Shown here: one piece after another, positions 1 to 7,317 of the stretch | Position numbering within the stretch: position 1 is the first letter of the stretch | How the letters are laid out: each line of letters opens with the position of its first letter | Source: Bacteroidota bacterium | GTDB lineage: Bacteria; Bacteroidota; Bacteroidia; Bacteroidales; UBA1556 | Assembly: GCA_003648395.1 (NCBI GenBank) | Contig: QMPB01000124.1 | Location: 1 to 9,565, forward strand | Length of the DNA: 9,565 nucleotides | Reading direction: 5' to 3' | The notes under the pieces: model-generated | What the model was told of the DNA's origin: nothing | The model's database searches: none | What the model saw: only the letters and a program-made list of their open reading frames with translations | Program-made: the position numbers and the translations under genes

Positions 1-1
1 T

Positions 2-70
2 GCAATTAAGTATGGCGCTAGTTATTCAAATAGTACTTATTTAACTATAAAAGCAGACTTCCAATTATAA
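2..70 (+). CDS. C-terminal end of a probable outer-membrane beta-barrel protein (partial)
   Basis: The window opens inside a plus-strand reading frame of 22 codons that ends at TAA 68-70. The visible tail, KYGASYSNSTYLTIKADFQL, alternates polar and non-polar residues and ends in a hydrophobic residue with a Phe at position -3. That is how the last strand of outer-membrane beta-barrels usually looks. The stop codon lies in the loop of a strong hairpin terminator, which supports this being a true gene end. The family cannot be named from 22 residues. A porin-like or TonB-dependent receptor end is an inference from the pattern only. Confidence 0.45.
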   Translation, partial: AIKYGASYSNSTYLTIKADFQL

Positions 71-95
71 AAATTGGAAGTCTGCTTTTATAGTT
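43..95. terminator. Perfect 24-bp hairpin, probable bidirectional intrinsic terminator
   Basis: Bases 43-66 and 72-95 are exact inverted repeats around a 5-base loop (ATAAA, 67-71). The GC-richer core (AGCAGACTTCC) is flanked by AAAA on the left and TTTT on the right inside the stem, so either strand reads as stem followed by a U run. The left arm is coding sequence of the upstream gene, and that gene's stop codon lies in the loop. It should end transcription from the left and may also stop minus-strand reading from rpsT. Confidence 0.8.
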
Positions 96-160
96 TGTGG
101 GAGAATCAATCCATACTATTAGAATAAAAACTGGTATCCAAACTACTAGATGAACGGACC
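91..160 (-). pseudogene. Decayed tRNA-Glu copy
   Basis: This stretch aligns along its whole length, in the same orientation, with the intact tRNA-Glu gene at 561-632. By hand I count about 52 identical positions of 70, with two single-base gaps. The 5' end of the tRNA is best kept: TAGATGAACGGACC at 147-160 against TAGACGAACGGACC in the intact gene. The structure is broken. The acceptor stem loses two pairs, the anticodon stem no longer pairs, and the T stem is reduced. Most differences are C-to-T or G-to-A, as expected of unselected drift in an AT-rich genome. Its 3' end merges into the terminator hairpin. An att-site remnant is a less likely alternative. Confidence 0.75.
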
Positions 161-228
161 CTTAATATTTAGAGCTATCGCTCAGTAATCTTTACTTGAA
201 AAAAAACTTTCTAGAAAAAAATGACACT

Positions 229-260
229 AAAAAAGCCCCTAAAAACAAATTTAGAGGCTT
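229..260 (-). terminator. Rho-independent terminator of rpsT
   Basis: Read on the minus strand, GCCTCTAAA (258-250) pairs with TTTAGGGGC (243-235), with one G-U pair and a 6-base loop. An uninterrupted run of six U residues (234-229) follows. It lies just over 20 bases after the rpsT stop codon, the expected place for the end of the tRNA-Glu-rpsT transcript. Two flanking A-T pairs (233-234 with 259-260) can extend the stem. Confidence 0.88.
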
Positions 261-280
261 AAATAATATTTTTTCAAGTA

Positions 281-532
281 CTATAAAGTACCCATATATT
301 TCATTAGCTTTGATTTCAAATTCGAAGCTTTCTTCTTATGAATAATGCCACGTTTTGCATTTTTATCAATTAACGATACTAAAGAAGAAAGACCTTGCTC
401 TGCCTCTTTTTTATCTGTTAAAAAACGAAATTTACGAATAGCACTTCTCATACTACGAGCATAATATCTATTATGAACTCTTTTCTTTTCGCTTGTTTTA
501 ATTCTCTTTATTGAAGACTTATGATTAGCCAT
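281..532 (-). CDS. rpsT: 30S ribosomal protein S20
   Basis: This 83-residue, very basic protein is ribosomal protein S20, which binds 16S rRNA early in small-subunit assembly. It opens with the family hallmark MANHKSSIKRI, and near the end it carries the conserved RGIIHKKKASNLKSKL helix segment. The length is normal for bacterial S20 (about 80-90). The ATG at 530-532 is the only sensible start, because the hallmark begins there. No Shine-Dalgarno sequence precedes it, only an AT-rich leader, as is common in Bacteroidota. The tRNA-Glu gene ends 28 bases upstream on the same strand with no terminator between, so both probably come from the promoter at 669-676. A clear intrinsic terminator follows at 229-260. 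Confidence 0.97.
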   Translation of the reverse strand: MANHKSSIKRIKTSEKKRVHNRYYARSMRSAIRKFRFLTDKKEAEQGLSSLVSLIDKNAKRGIIHKKKASNLKSKLMKYMGTL

Positions 533-560
533 AATTTAACATTTTATAAATAAAAAAAAG

Positions 561-632
561 TAGTCCGTAGGGGAATCGAACCCCTGTTACCAGGATGAAA
601 ACCTGGCGTCCTAACCCCTAGACGAACGGACC
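561..632 (-). tRNA. tRNA-Glu (anticodon UUC)
   Basis: The minus-strand sequence folds as a full cloverleaf of 72 bases including the discriminator A. The acceptor stem GGTCCGT/ACGGACT has a G-U first pair. The anticodon stem is CCAGG/CCTGG around loop TTTTCAT, giving anticodon TTC. The T stem AGGGG/CCCCT surrounds the loop TTCGATT. CCA is not encoded and would be added after transcription. rpsT follows 28 bases downstream on the same strand. Confidence 0.96.
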
Positions 633-638
633 ATTTTC

Positions 639-676
639 AAGAGGTTTTACCTCTCTCTAATTGGACTGCAAAGATA
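639..676 (-). promoter_or_regulatory. Promoter and leader hairpin of the tRNA-Glu-rpsT unit
   Basis: The minus strand of 669-676 reads TATCTTTG, a perfect match to the Bacteroidota -7 element TAnnTTTG. It lies about 37 bases before the 5' end of the tRNA, and no clear -33 TTTG element is visible. In the short leader, AGAGGT and ACCTCT form a 6-bp hairpin with loop AAA, which might mark the 5' processing region of the tRNA precursor. That role is inference. Confidence 0.6.
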
Positions 677-738
677 TACTTTATTTTTACACATCCTAAT
701 AATATATTCAAAATAAATCTATTTTTTTTAGACCATCC

Positions 739-1422
739 CTACTTACCTACTTTATATCTGAATCCCAGTGGCTTACCCGTCTTTAAAGCCATGCTCGATG
801 TGATATCTTGCATCTCTGCCACACTCACAATGCTAACTGAATTAAAAGTTGGCACCAGCAAGTCAAGCTCAATTGAATACGCAAGTGCGGCTTCTAGTAT
901 TTTTTGCAAAGAATCATTATTCATTTTTTGAGTACTAAAATTATTAAACATAAAACCCAATTGTTTTTTGCCTTCCAATAGAAAATGATTATCCTTATTA
1001 ATAAATATACGACTGACTAAATAGCCTACATCATTAATTCTATTATACTTAAATGAGTCTGCCAAAAAATTATATACACTTATAACACCACAATATGATC
1101 TTGTTGGGTCTTCCTTTAAATAACTTTGCTGCACTACTGCATGTGATTTTGGAAATTCAAAGATATTTGTATGCATATAAAATAATAATAGGTCTCCAGC
1201 TACTTTAAACTCTACCTCAAACTTTCCTCGCTCTTGATACTCCACAGGAATATTCTTACCCAATTCCTTAAGCTCAGATTTAACTTGACTAGCAAGCTCT
1301 TTTAATGAACTTTTTATTTGTTCAAATACAATTGCAGTATTATCAAAAGTCTCGTATTTAGTTACCGATTTCGTAGCTAAAAGTTTAATAATCTCTTTTC
1401 TTGATTCAGTATCTTTATTCAT
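739..1422 (-). CDS. Protein of unknown function, probably cytoplasmic
   Basis: I do not recognise this 227-residue protein. It has no signal peptide or membrane segment. The N-terminal third is charged and helical (a lysine- and glutamate-rich stretch around residues 35-65). The middle contains an aromatic, hydrophobic region followed by DPTRSYCGVISVYNFLADSF, and the end contains LKTGKPLGFRYKVGK. The longest frame opens at a TTG (1447-1449), but this codon lies inside a TATATTTG promoter element. The ATG at 1420-1422 is therefore the better start, giving MNKDTESRKEII. The gene is alone on its strand: the tRNA-Glu promoter is downstream and the divergent envelope operon upstream. It is not RecO, which lies near tRNA-Glu in some relatives: the usual RecO N-terminus and zinc cysteines are absent. 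Confidence 0.75.
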   Translation of the reverse strand: MNKDTESRKEIIKLLATKSVTKYETFDNTAIVFEQIKSSLKELASQVKSELKELGKNIPVEYQERGKFEVEFKVAGDLLLFYMHTNIFEFPKSHAVVQQSYLKEDPTRSYCGVISVYNFLADSFKYNRINDVGYLVSRIFINKDNHFLLEGKKQLGFMFNNFSTQKMNNDSLQKILEAALAYSIELDLLVPTFNSVSIVSVAEMQDITSSMALKTGKPLGFRYKVGK

Positions 1423-1446
1423 TAGATATACATTTAAATATTTTAT

Positions 1447-1454
1447 CAAATATA
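1447..1454 (-). promoter_or_regulatory. Bacteroidota -7 promoter element for the unknown gene
   Basis: The minus strand reads TATATTTG, an exact TAnnTTTG match. The predicted transcript start would be near 1440, leaving a leader of under 20 bases before the ATG at 1420-1422. This position argues against the upstream TTG as translation start. No convincing -33 element is seen. Confidence 0.55.
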
Positions 1455-1514
1455 CGATTTTTTTAAAAATAATACTATATAATCTTTTATCCTAAAATGG
1501 GAAGATTTTTTTCT

Positions 1515-1522
1515 TACTTTTG
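1515..1522 (+). promoter_or_regulatory. Bacteroidota -7 promoter element for the three-gene envelope operon
   Basis: TACTTTTG matches TAnnTTTG exactly and lies 80 bases before the ATG at 1602. The predicted leader of roughly 70 bases contains a perfect 9-bp inverted repeat (TTAATAACT at 1527-1535, AGTTATTAA at 1553-1561), recorded separately. The -33 region is not recognisable. Confidence 0.5.
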
Positions 1523-1526
1523 ATGA

Positions 1527-1561
1527 TTAATAACTGATAGCAATAAGATTATAGTTATTAA
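1527..1561 (+). promoter_or_regulatory. Inverted repeat in the leader of the envelope operon
   Basis: Two exact 9-base arms are separated by 17 bases, just downstream of the predicted transcript start. It is AT-only apart from one pair, so as RNA it would be weak. It could be an operator-like dyad or chance in AT-rich DNA. Confidence 0.3.
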
Positions 1562-1601
1562 CTGTATAAAAAAATATAACACAAATGTTTAGAATTATTT
1601 A

Positions 1602-4304
1602 ATGAAGTTTATAAAGTCTTTACTATATATTATAATAGCAGTTATTGTATTATTGGGATTATATTTTGCGTATATTAAATATACTCAAATTAGCAAACAA
1701 CCTAAGGATGCCTTGTATATTATTCCTAATAATGCAGCACTTATTTTTGGCGCTGCAGACTATTCAAAATTGCGACCTGAGCTAAATGCTGCATATAGAA
1801 TATGGGATATTATTGAAGTTGACAATAATGTGTCATTGCTTTTTGCAACAATGGATTCTGTATGGAATACTACTAAAATCATAAGTAAAAATAATCTCAG
1901 TAAACCTAAGGTATATTATTCGTTACACTATGTTGGCAATACTAAGTTTAATAGTTTATTAAGTATATCTTTTGATAAGATAATACCTAACGAGAACATT
2001 AACAAGCTTTTAAATACAATTGGTAAATACTCTATTTCTGAATATGAAGACAATGATATTTATAAATTCCAATATATAAACACAGAAGACAATTATTATA
2101 TAGCAAATATAATTGGTAATATATGCATTAGTAAAAACGAATCTCTTATCAAGAAAGTAATAGGCGAGCAAAAAATAGAATCGGAGAATAAAGCTAAAAG
2201 CATCAAACAGATTATTAAAATTGCAGGGAAAAACGCTTCCGCAAATATTTATATAAACCACAATTATTTTTATAAAATTATTTCTTCATTAAGCGAGAAT
2301 AAATATTCAAATACCATAAAACAATTAAAACAATTTACTCAATATTCTGTATTAGATATTAAAACCAATAGTGACAATATTAATTTAAATGGATATAGTT
2401 ATTCTGCAGATTCAATTCCTAGTAGGTTAAAAACTTATTCTCAATATGAAGCACCAACCATAAATATCTTTGAGAATATTCCATCAAATACGAGCTTCAT
2501 ATATTATCAGGGAGCCAATGAGTTTAATAAATTCATTAAACAACAGAGTAAAACAGATTTCAATGTTGAAAATGTAGCTGCAATTAAGAAATATAAAGCA
2601 GATTTAATGACTGACATTAGTAAGTATTTTTACCCATGGATAAAAAACGAATTGGCATTATGTTATTTAAATAAAGCTAATAATGACGGAAGTCCCCAGA
2701 GTATTGTATTAATGAACTCATATGACCTAAAAGAAACAGGGAAAAGTTTGCATGAGCTAAATTCAATAATCTGTAATAATAAAGATATAACTATTGAGAC
2801 AGACACTTATCGTACTTTTGTAATTCAACAAATTCACATTCCATATCTATTACCTAAGTTATTTGGAAGTGCATTTAGCTCATTAAATGAAACATATTAT
2901 ATTACCACAAATAGCTATGTTGTGTTTGCTAACTCCAAAGCAAGTATTAAGAATTATATCAATAGCATACTTGTTAAAAAAACTCTTGCCAAAAGGAAGG
3001 GCTTTGATGAATTTCGTGAGGCTCTAAATAACGAGTCGCATATAATGCTGTATGCAAATGCACATTTTATTAGTAATTTAACTACCCCTTATTGGAATAA
3101 GAACACAATTTCTTACCTAGATAAGTCAAATTTTGATCCTAACAAATTTGGAGATGTATGTATTCAATTTATTGTAAATACAAATGGCGCTTTTACATCT
3201 ATTAATATAAGTACTAATGATATAGAGGAAAAAGTAAATAGCAGCTCTTGGCAGCTAGCCTTAGATTATAATATAAAAGCCGGTCCGTTTATTATAAAAG
3301 ATCATAATACAAATGAGAATAACATCCTTGTTTTTGATGAAAAAAATACAATGTATAGGATTAACTCTATTGGAGAAATAAAATGGGCAATTCCTGTTCC
3401 TGAATTACCAATTGGTACTCCTAAAATAGTTGACTATTATAAAAATGGCAAATATCAGTTCCTATTTAATTCCAAGAGCAGTATGTATATGTACGACCTA
3501 AATGGAAATTCTGTTGAAAACTTCCCTGTAAAACTAGAGTCAGAAGCCACCGCTCCTTTAAGTCTAATTGATTATGATAATAAAAGAAATTATAGAATAC
3601 TAATCCCTCTAAATGATGGGGCAATTCATAATTATCAAATTGATGGTTCTATTACTAATGGCTGGTTATTGCCAACACTTCCATCGCATATTACTACTAC
3701 AATTCAGCATTTTAGTATAAATAATAAGGATTTCATACTCCTTTGCGATACCAGTGGAAATGTTGTGTTTTCAAATAGAAAAGGTGTTGCTAGAATAGAA
3801 ACAAAACTTGCTTTCACAAACAATATTAGAACTAAATTTTATAAATACAATAACCAACTAATAACAACTGATATTGCTGGAAGAGTAATATCTATTGGCA
3901 AAGACGGAAGCATTAAGAAGGTGCTTTATAGAGACTTTAGTCCAAAACATAGATTTTATTTGTTCGACATAAATGGAGACAAGAAAAAAGAGTTCGTCTT
4001 TTATGACAAAAATATAGTCTACGCATATAACGATAAACAACAGTTATTATGGTCAAAGAAATTTGATTTTGATTTTAGTATAAAACCTCAAAGTATTGGA
4101 AATATATTAAAGGACAGCAGCAGTATTATTGTTTTTAACAATAACAAAAATGTTTTTGAGTTTGGAAATGAATCAGGAGTCTTCACTAAACATGAAGAAT
4201 TCCTTGGCAGTCAATATTTCTTAATTTATAAAGCAACTAAATCGGGAGACACTCATCTTATAAGTGTGAAAGACAGAATTGTAAGTAATTATTTATTGAA
4301 CTAG
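1602..4304 (+). CDS. Membrane-anchored DUF3352-like protein with C-terminal beta-propeller-like half
   Basis: This 900-residue protein has a single membrane helix (about residues 6-27) and no signal peptidase site, so the rest should sit in the periplasm anchored to the inner membrane. Residues about 35-550 look like the DUF3352-type region found in Bacteroidota, opening with ALYIIPNNAALIF. From about residue 560 the sequence changes to short repeated strands of the PQQ/FG-GAP propeller type, such as DYYKNGKYQFLFNS (near 610), DYDNKRNYRILIP (near 657) and DINGDKKKEFVFYD (near 788). No catalytic motif is visible. It is the first gene of a tight operon, followed after 11 bases by a lipoprotein gene and then an outer-membrane barrel gene. 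The family is known only as conserved and uncharacterised, so an envelope assembly or scaffold role is inference. Confidence 0.8.
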   Translation: MKFIKSLLYIIIAVIVLLGLYFAYIKYTQISKQPKDALYIIPNNAALIFGAADYSKLRPELNAAYRIWDIIEVDNNVSLLFATMDSVWNTTKIISKNNLSKPKVYYSLHYVGNTKFNSLLSISFDKIIPNENINKLLNTIGKYSISEYEDNDIYKFQYINTEDNYYIANIIGNICISKNESLIKKVIGEQKIESENKAKSIKQIIKIAGKNASANIYINHNYFYKIISSLSENKYSNTIKQLKQFTQYSVLDIKTNSDNINLNGYSYSADSIPSRLKTYSQYEAPTINIFENIPSNTSFIYYQGANEFNKFIKQQSKTDFNVENVAAIKKYKADLMTDISKYFYPWIKNELALCYLNKANNDGSPQSIVLMNSYDLKETGKSLHELNSIICNNKDITIETDTYRTFVIQQIHIPYLLPKLFGSAFSSLNETYYITTNSYVVFANSKASIKNYINSILVKKTLAKRKGFDEFREALNNESHIMLYANAHFISNLTTPYWNKNTISYLDKSNFDPNKFGDVCIQFIVNTNGAFTSINISTNDIEEKVNSSSWQLALDYNIKAGPFIIKDHNTNENNILVFDEKNTMYRINSIGEIKWAIPVPELPIGTPKIVDYYKNGKYQFLFNSKSSMYMYDLNGNSVENFPVKLESEATAPLSLIDYDNKRNYRILIPLNDGAIHNYQIDGSITNGWLLPTLPSHITTTIQHFSINNKDFILLCDTSGNVVFSNRKGVARIETKLAFTNNIRTKFYKYNNQLITTDIAGRVISIGKDGSIKKVLYRDFSPKHRFYLFDINGDKKKEFVFYDKNIVYAYNDKQQLLWSKKFDFDFSIKPQSIGNILKDSSSIIVFNNNKNVFEFGNESGVFTKHEEFLGSQYFLIYKATKSGDTHLISVKDRIVSNYLLN

Positions 4305-4315
4305 GAAAAGAATAT

Positions 4316-5941
4316 ATGAGTAAATCAAATATGGACATAAAATATCTTCTTCTTAGTATATTAATAGGTATAATTACACTATCAACATTAGACTCTTGTT
4401 ATAAGGAGCGTCTTAAGATACATAAGTTTTCTGGTGGATCATGGAACCCAGAAATGGCCGTGCCACTTTTTTTTGGAAAGCTCGATATGCAAATGGTTGT
4501 TGATAAAAGCGAAGATTATTGGTATGAAGATCCAAATGGGCTTTTAAGCATAGTTTACAGAAGTGAACAAATTACTCAAGTTGGAAATAACGTAATTGAC
4601 ATTCCTAATCAGCAATTTGACTCTACTGTAAGTTTACTACTTCCAATAGGCCTTCCCACAGGCGACAGCGCACTATATCTATTTCAACTAAACGCTGAGT
4701 TCGCCCCTCCTACTAACGAAAGATTTGATAGCATACTAATTAAAGAGGGCGACTTTATTATTGAAATTTCTACTAATATCAATCACGATAGCTATGTGGA
4801 CCTAATTATTCCTGATTTTACACGATATGGAGTGCCTTTAAAACAAAAAATAGATTTACCATATAGTGGCAGTAGCCCTACTACTGTTACAAAAACCATT
4901 TCCCTAGCTGATTATTGGGTTAAAATAAACACAAATGGTGATATTGATAATAAGATTTCTGAGTTTATCAACGTATTGATAAAGAAAGGAAATCAGGCGG
5001 ACAATTCTCCATATAGTATAAGTCTCTCTCAAGAAATAAAAAACATAACCTACTATCAGCTATTTGGGTATTTTGACCAATATACTGTTGACATTGATTT
5101 ACAAAAAATTGATATTAGTATGTTTAACCATAGTGCTATATTTGATGCTTCGCTTGAGGAAGCAATGTTAAAACTTAATTTTAGTAATAGCTTTGGCATC
5201 CCTGTTGACATAACTTTTGACAGTCTGTATGTAGAAAAAGATGGTGGTACAAAAGATATTACAAGTAATTTATTACCTACATTCTCCATAAATTATCCTG
5301 ATATAAATAACGTTGGATATAGCGATTCTACAATTATTATATTTAACCAAGATAATTCAAATATAGTAGATGTAATTAATTTCTTTCCTCAAAAATTTTT
5401 CTATTCAGGAAGTAGCACCGCTAACCCTCTCGGAGATGTTATTCCTAATTTTGTGGTTGATACATCAAAAATATCAATACAAACTGAGGTTGAAATTCCA
5501 CTTTATGGTAGGTATATTGTATATGAGCTTACCGACACTACGAGCATAAACCTTGAGAATGAATATAACTGGGAAGAGATAAATAGCATTGATGTTAATT
5601 TCAATACAGTAAACCACTTTCCTTTTGATGCTTCAATGCAAATATATTTAACAGATACAAATTACATAGTAATAGATTCATTATTTTCAGATATAGTTCC
5701 TTTAACTGAAGCCGCAATACCTGGCCCACCTCCTGAATATAGAGTTTCTATACCTGAGTATTATACTGTAACAGCAAGCATTACAAATCAAAGGTTACAA
5801 AATTTAAAGTATGCTGCACATATGATAGTCTCAGGCAAATCATCAACTTATGATAGTGGAACTAAAGTTGTAAAAATCTATAGTGATTATAGCATAGATT
5901 TTCAAGTTTCTATGAAAGTTAATTATAATACTGACTTTTAA
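4316..5941 (+). CDS. Probable lipoprotein with repeated beta-sandwich-like units, function unknown
   Basis: This 541-residue protein begins with a hydrophobic export segment (about residues 9-25) ending in LDSC, with Cys28 as the likely lipidated residue. Asp at position -2 is unusual for a lipobox, so lipidation is probable rather than certain. The rest is strand-rich with few charged helices. Three similar stretches stand out: STNINHDSYVDLIIPDF (about 152-168), NFSNSFGIPVDITFDSLYV (about 288-306) and NFNTVNHFPFDASMQIYL (about 428-445). They suggest repeated Ig-like or LEA-14-like sandwich domains. The start at 4316 lies 11 bases after the previous stop, and an in-frame ATG at 4331 would also keep the signal. 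It lies 8 bases before the barrel gene, so it is probably an outer-membrane partner of that protein. I cannot name a family. Confidence 0.75.
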   Translation: MSKSNMDIKYLLLSILIGIITLSTLDSCYKERLKIHKFSGGSWNPEMAVPLFFGKLDMQMVVDKSEDYWYEDPNGLLSIVYRSEQITQVGNNVIDIPNQQFDSTVSLLLPIGLPTGDSALYLFQLNAEFAPPTNERFDSILIKEGDFIIEISTNINHDSYVDLIIPDFTRYGVPLKQKIDLPYSGSSPTTVTKTISLADYWVKINTNGDIDNKISEFINVLIKKGNQADNSPYSISLSQEIKNITYYQLFGYFDQYTVDIDLQKIDISMFNHSAIFDASLEEAMLKLNFSNSFGIPVDITFDSLYVEKDGGTKDITSNLLPTFSINYPDINNVGYSDSTIIIFNQDNSNIVDVINFFPQKFFYSGSSTANPLGDVIPNFVVDTSKISIQTEVEIPLYGRYIVYELTDTTSINLENEYNWEEINSIDVNFNTVNHFPFDASMQIYLTDTNYIVIDSLFSDIVPLTEAAIPGPPPEYRVSIPEYYTVTASITNQRLQNLKYAAHMIVSGKSSTYDSGTKVVKIYSDYSIDFQVSMKVNYNTDF

Positions 5942-5949
5942 GATAAAAT

Positions 5950-7317
5950 ATGCGTAAAATATATACATATACTTTAATAATTTTAAGCCTAATAACTTTA
6001 TGGTCGACTAAGCTAATGGCGCAATACGATTTAGGATTCTATAGCATGAGGGCTGTTCCTCAAACAAATCTGCTAAACCCTGCTTTTATCCCTGATTATA
6101 AATTTCACTTTGGAGCTCCTACTATATCATCAACATATACAGGTTTTGGTACTAGCGGACCCAAATATGATGAGATTTTAATGATAACTCCTGGCGACTC
6201 TTTGGGACTTAATACTAATGGTATTCTGAATAATCTTGAATCAAATAATAACGTTATAAATAGAAATACAAATCAATGGTTATACGGAGGAATGAAATGG
6301 AATGACTTTTATTTCTCTGCATCAGCATCTGACATTACTGATGTTAATGTATTATACTCTGATAAAATAATTCAACTCGCACTTAAAGGCAATTCTCAAT
6401 TTATTGGTGAAACAATAGATCTAGATCCTTTAGACATTAAAGCTCTTCATTATAGAGAATATGCTTTAGGAGTAGCATGGGATGTTAATGAAAAACTAAA
6501 TATTGGGATTAAAACCAAAGCTCTTTTTGGTAAATCAGCAATTTATACTGAGAATGTAGACCTAGAATTATCTACTTCTGAAAAATATTATAATCTTGGA
6601 ATAAAATCGAATTTTGTGATAAACACTTCTTTACCTGACTTTATGGGAGATTCTGCAATAAACTGGGTAGAATATATGCAAAGTGACGCTAACTTTGGTT
6701 TAGGATTTGACATTGGTGCCACATATAAACTAAATCGTCTATGGAATTTATCGGCATCAATTCTGGATATTGGATATATTAATTACGACAGATATTTAAA
6801 AACATATACCTCAAATACAGAATTCACTTATAAAGGAATTGATGCCACTCAGTTTATTGGACTTGATGATGAACAAATAGAGGATAAAATGACTGAAATA
6901 ACAGATTCTTTAATCAATCTTTTTGATATAACTGAATCTTCAGAAGTTTTCAGGGTTCCATTAACAGCAAAAATATATTTAGGAGTAGATTATCAATTCA
7001 GTGATAAAGAAACCTTAGGTGTTTTATTTCGTTTTGAAGTCTTTAAGAACACTGTACAACCTTCTTTTACGGCTTCATACTATAGAGATTTAGGCGATAA
7101 TTTTAAAGTATCTGCTAGCTATACTATAATTAATCATAACTATCTAAATTTTGGATTAGGTATAATTGCTAATTTTAACCCATTACAAGTATATATTGCT
7201 ACAGATAATATTATTGGCGTTATTTCACCTCATACAGTAAACTATGGAAATATCCGTTTTGGAATTAATTTCATATTTCAAAAAGATTATAAAAAACTTC
7301 CAATGATAGAGTTATAA
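5950..7317 (+). CDS. DUF5723-like outer-membrane beta-barrel protein
   Basis: This 455-residue protein starts with a classical signal peptide (residues 1-24, cleavage probably after LMA, before QYDLGF). The mature start, with [16 protein letters not shown] and then paired amphipathic strands, fits the DUF5723 family of Bacteroidota outer-membrane proteins. Many strands follow the alternating aromatic pattern of a transmembrane barrel, for example the stretch with [24 protein letters not shown] spacing near residues 255-275 and the last strand [13 protein letters not shown] near the end. A short tail (KKLPMIEL) follows the last strand, which is slightly unusual for a barrel. It is the last gene of the operon, 8 bases after the lipoprotein gene. 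Its final 6 bases overlap the end of the convergent lolD. Transport or surface display is possible, and no substrate can be inferred. Confidence 0.82.
   Translation: MRKIYTYTLIILSLITLWSTKLMAQYDLGFYSMRAVPQTNLLNPAFIPDYKFHFGAPTISSTYTGFGTSGPKYDEILMITPGDSLGLNTNGILNNLESNNNVINRNTNQWLYGGMKWNDFYFSASASDITDVNVLYSDKIIQLALKGNSQFIGETIDLDPLDIKALHYREYALGVAWDVNEKLNIGIKTKALFGKSAIYTENVDLELSTSEKYYNLGIKSNFVINTSLPDFMGDSAINWVEYMQSDANFGLGFDIGATYKLNRLWNLSASILDIGYINYDRYLKTYTSNTEFTYKGIDATQFIGLDDEQIEDKMTEITDSLINLFDITESSEVFRVPLTAKIYLGVDYQFSDKETLGVLFRFEVFKNTVQPSFTASYYRDLGDNFKVSASYTIINHNYLNFGLGIIANFNPLQVYIATDNIIGVISPHTVNYGNIRFGINFIFQKDYKKLPMIEL

Noticed and set aside
171..182. Small hairpin GAGC-TATC-GCTC
   Set aside because: A 4-bp stem in non-coding DNA, without a U run or conserved context, is not distinguishable from chance.
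91..560. Integrated element bounded by duplicated tRNA-Glu sequences (attL/attR)
   Set aside because: Only rpsT lies between the copies, with no integrase or foreign gene. The copy is full length and decayed rather than a short exact 3' duplication.
739..1449. RecO, expected from gene order near tRNA-Glu and rpsT in some Bacteroidota
   Set aside because: The protein lacks the RecO N-terminal pattern and the cysteines of its zinc site. Lengths are similar but the sequences do not match.
2010..2261. 83-codon minus-strand frame opposite the 900-residue protein gene
   Set aside because: It lies wholly inside a convincing gene on the other strand, and its product is a low-complexity hydrophobic Phe/Ile/Tyr-rich sequence, typical of reading AT-rich DNA backwards.
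3858..4040. 60-codon minus-strand frame
   Set aside because: It is a shadow inside the propeller half of the 900-residue protein, with no promoter and no recognisable features.
5056..5289. 77-codon minus-strand frame
   Set aside because: It is a shadow inside the lipoprotein gene, and a gene there would be isolated from any unit on its strand.
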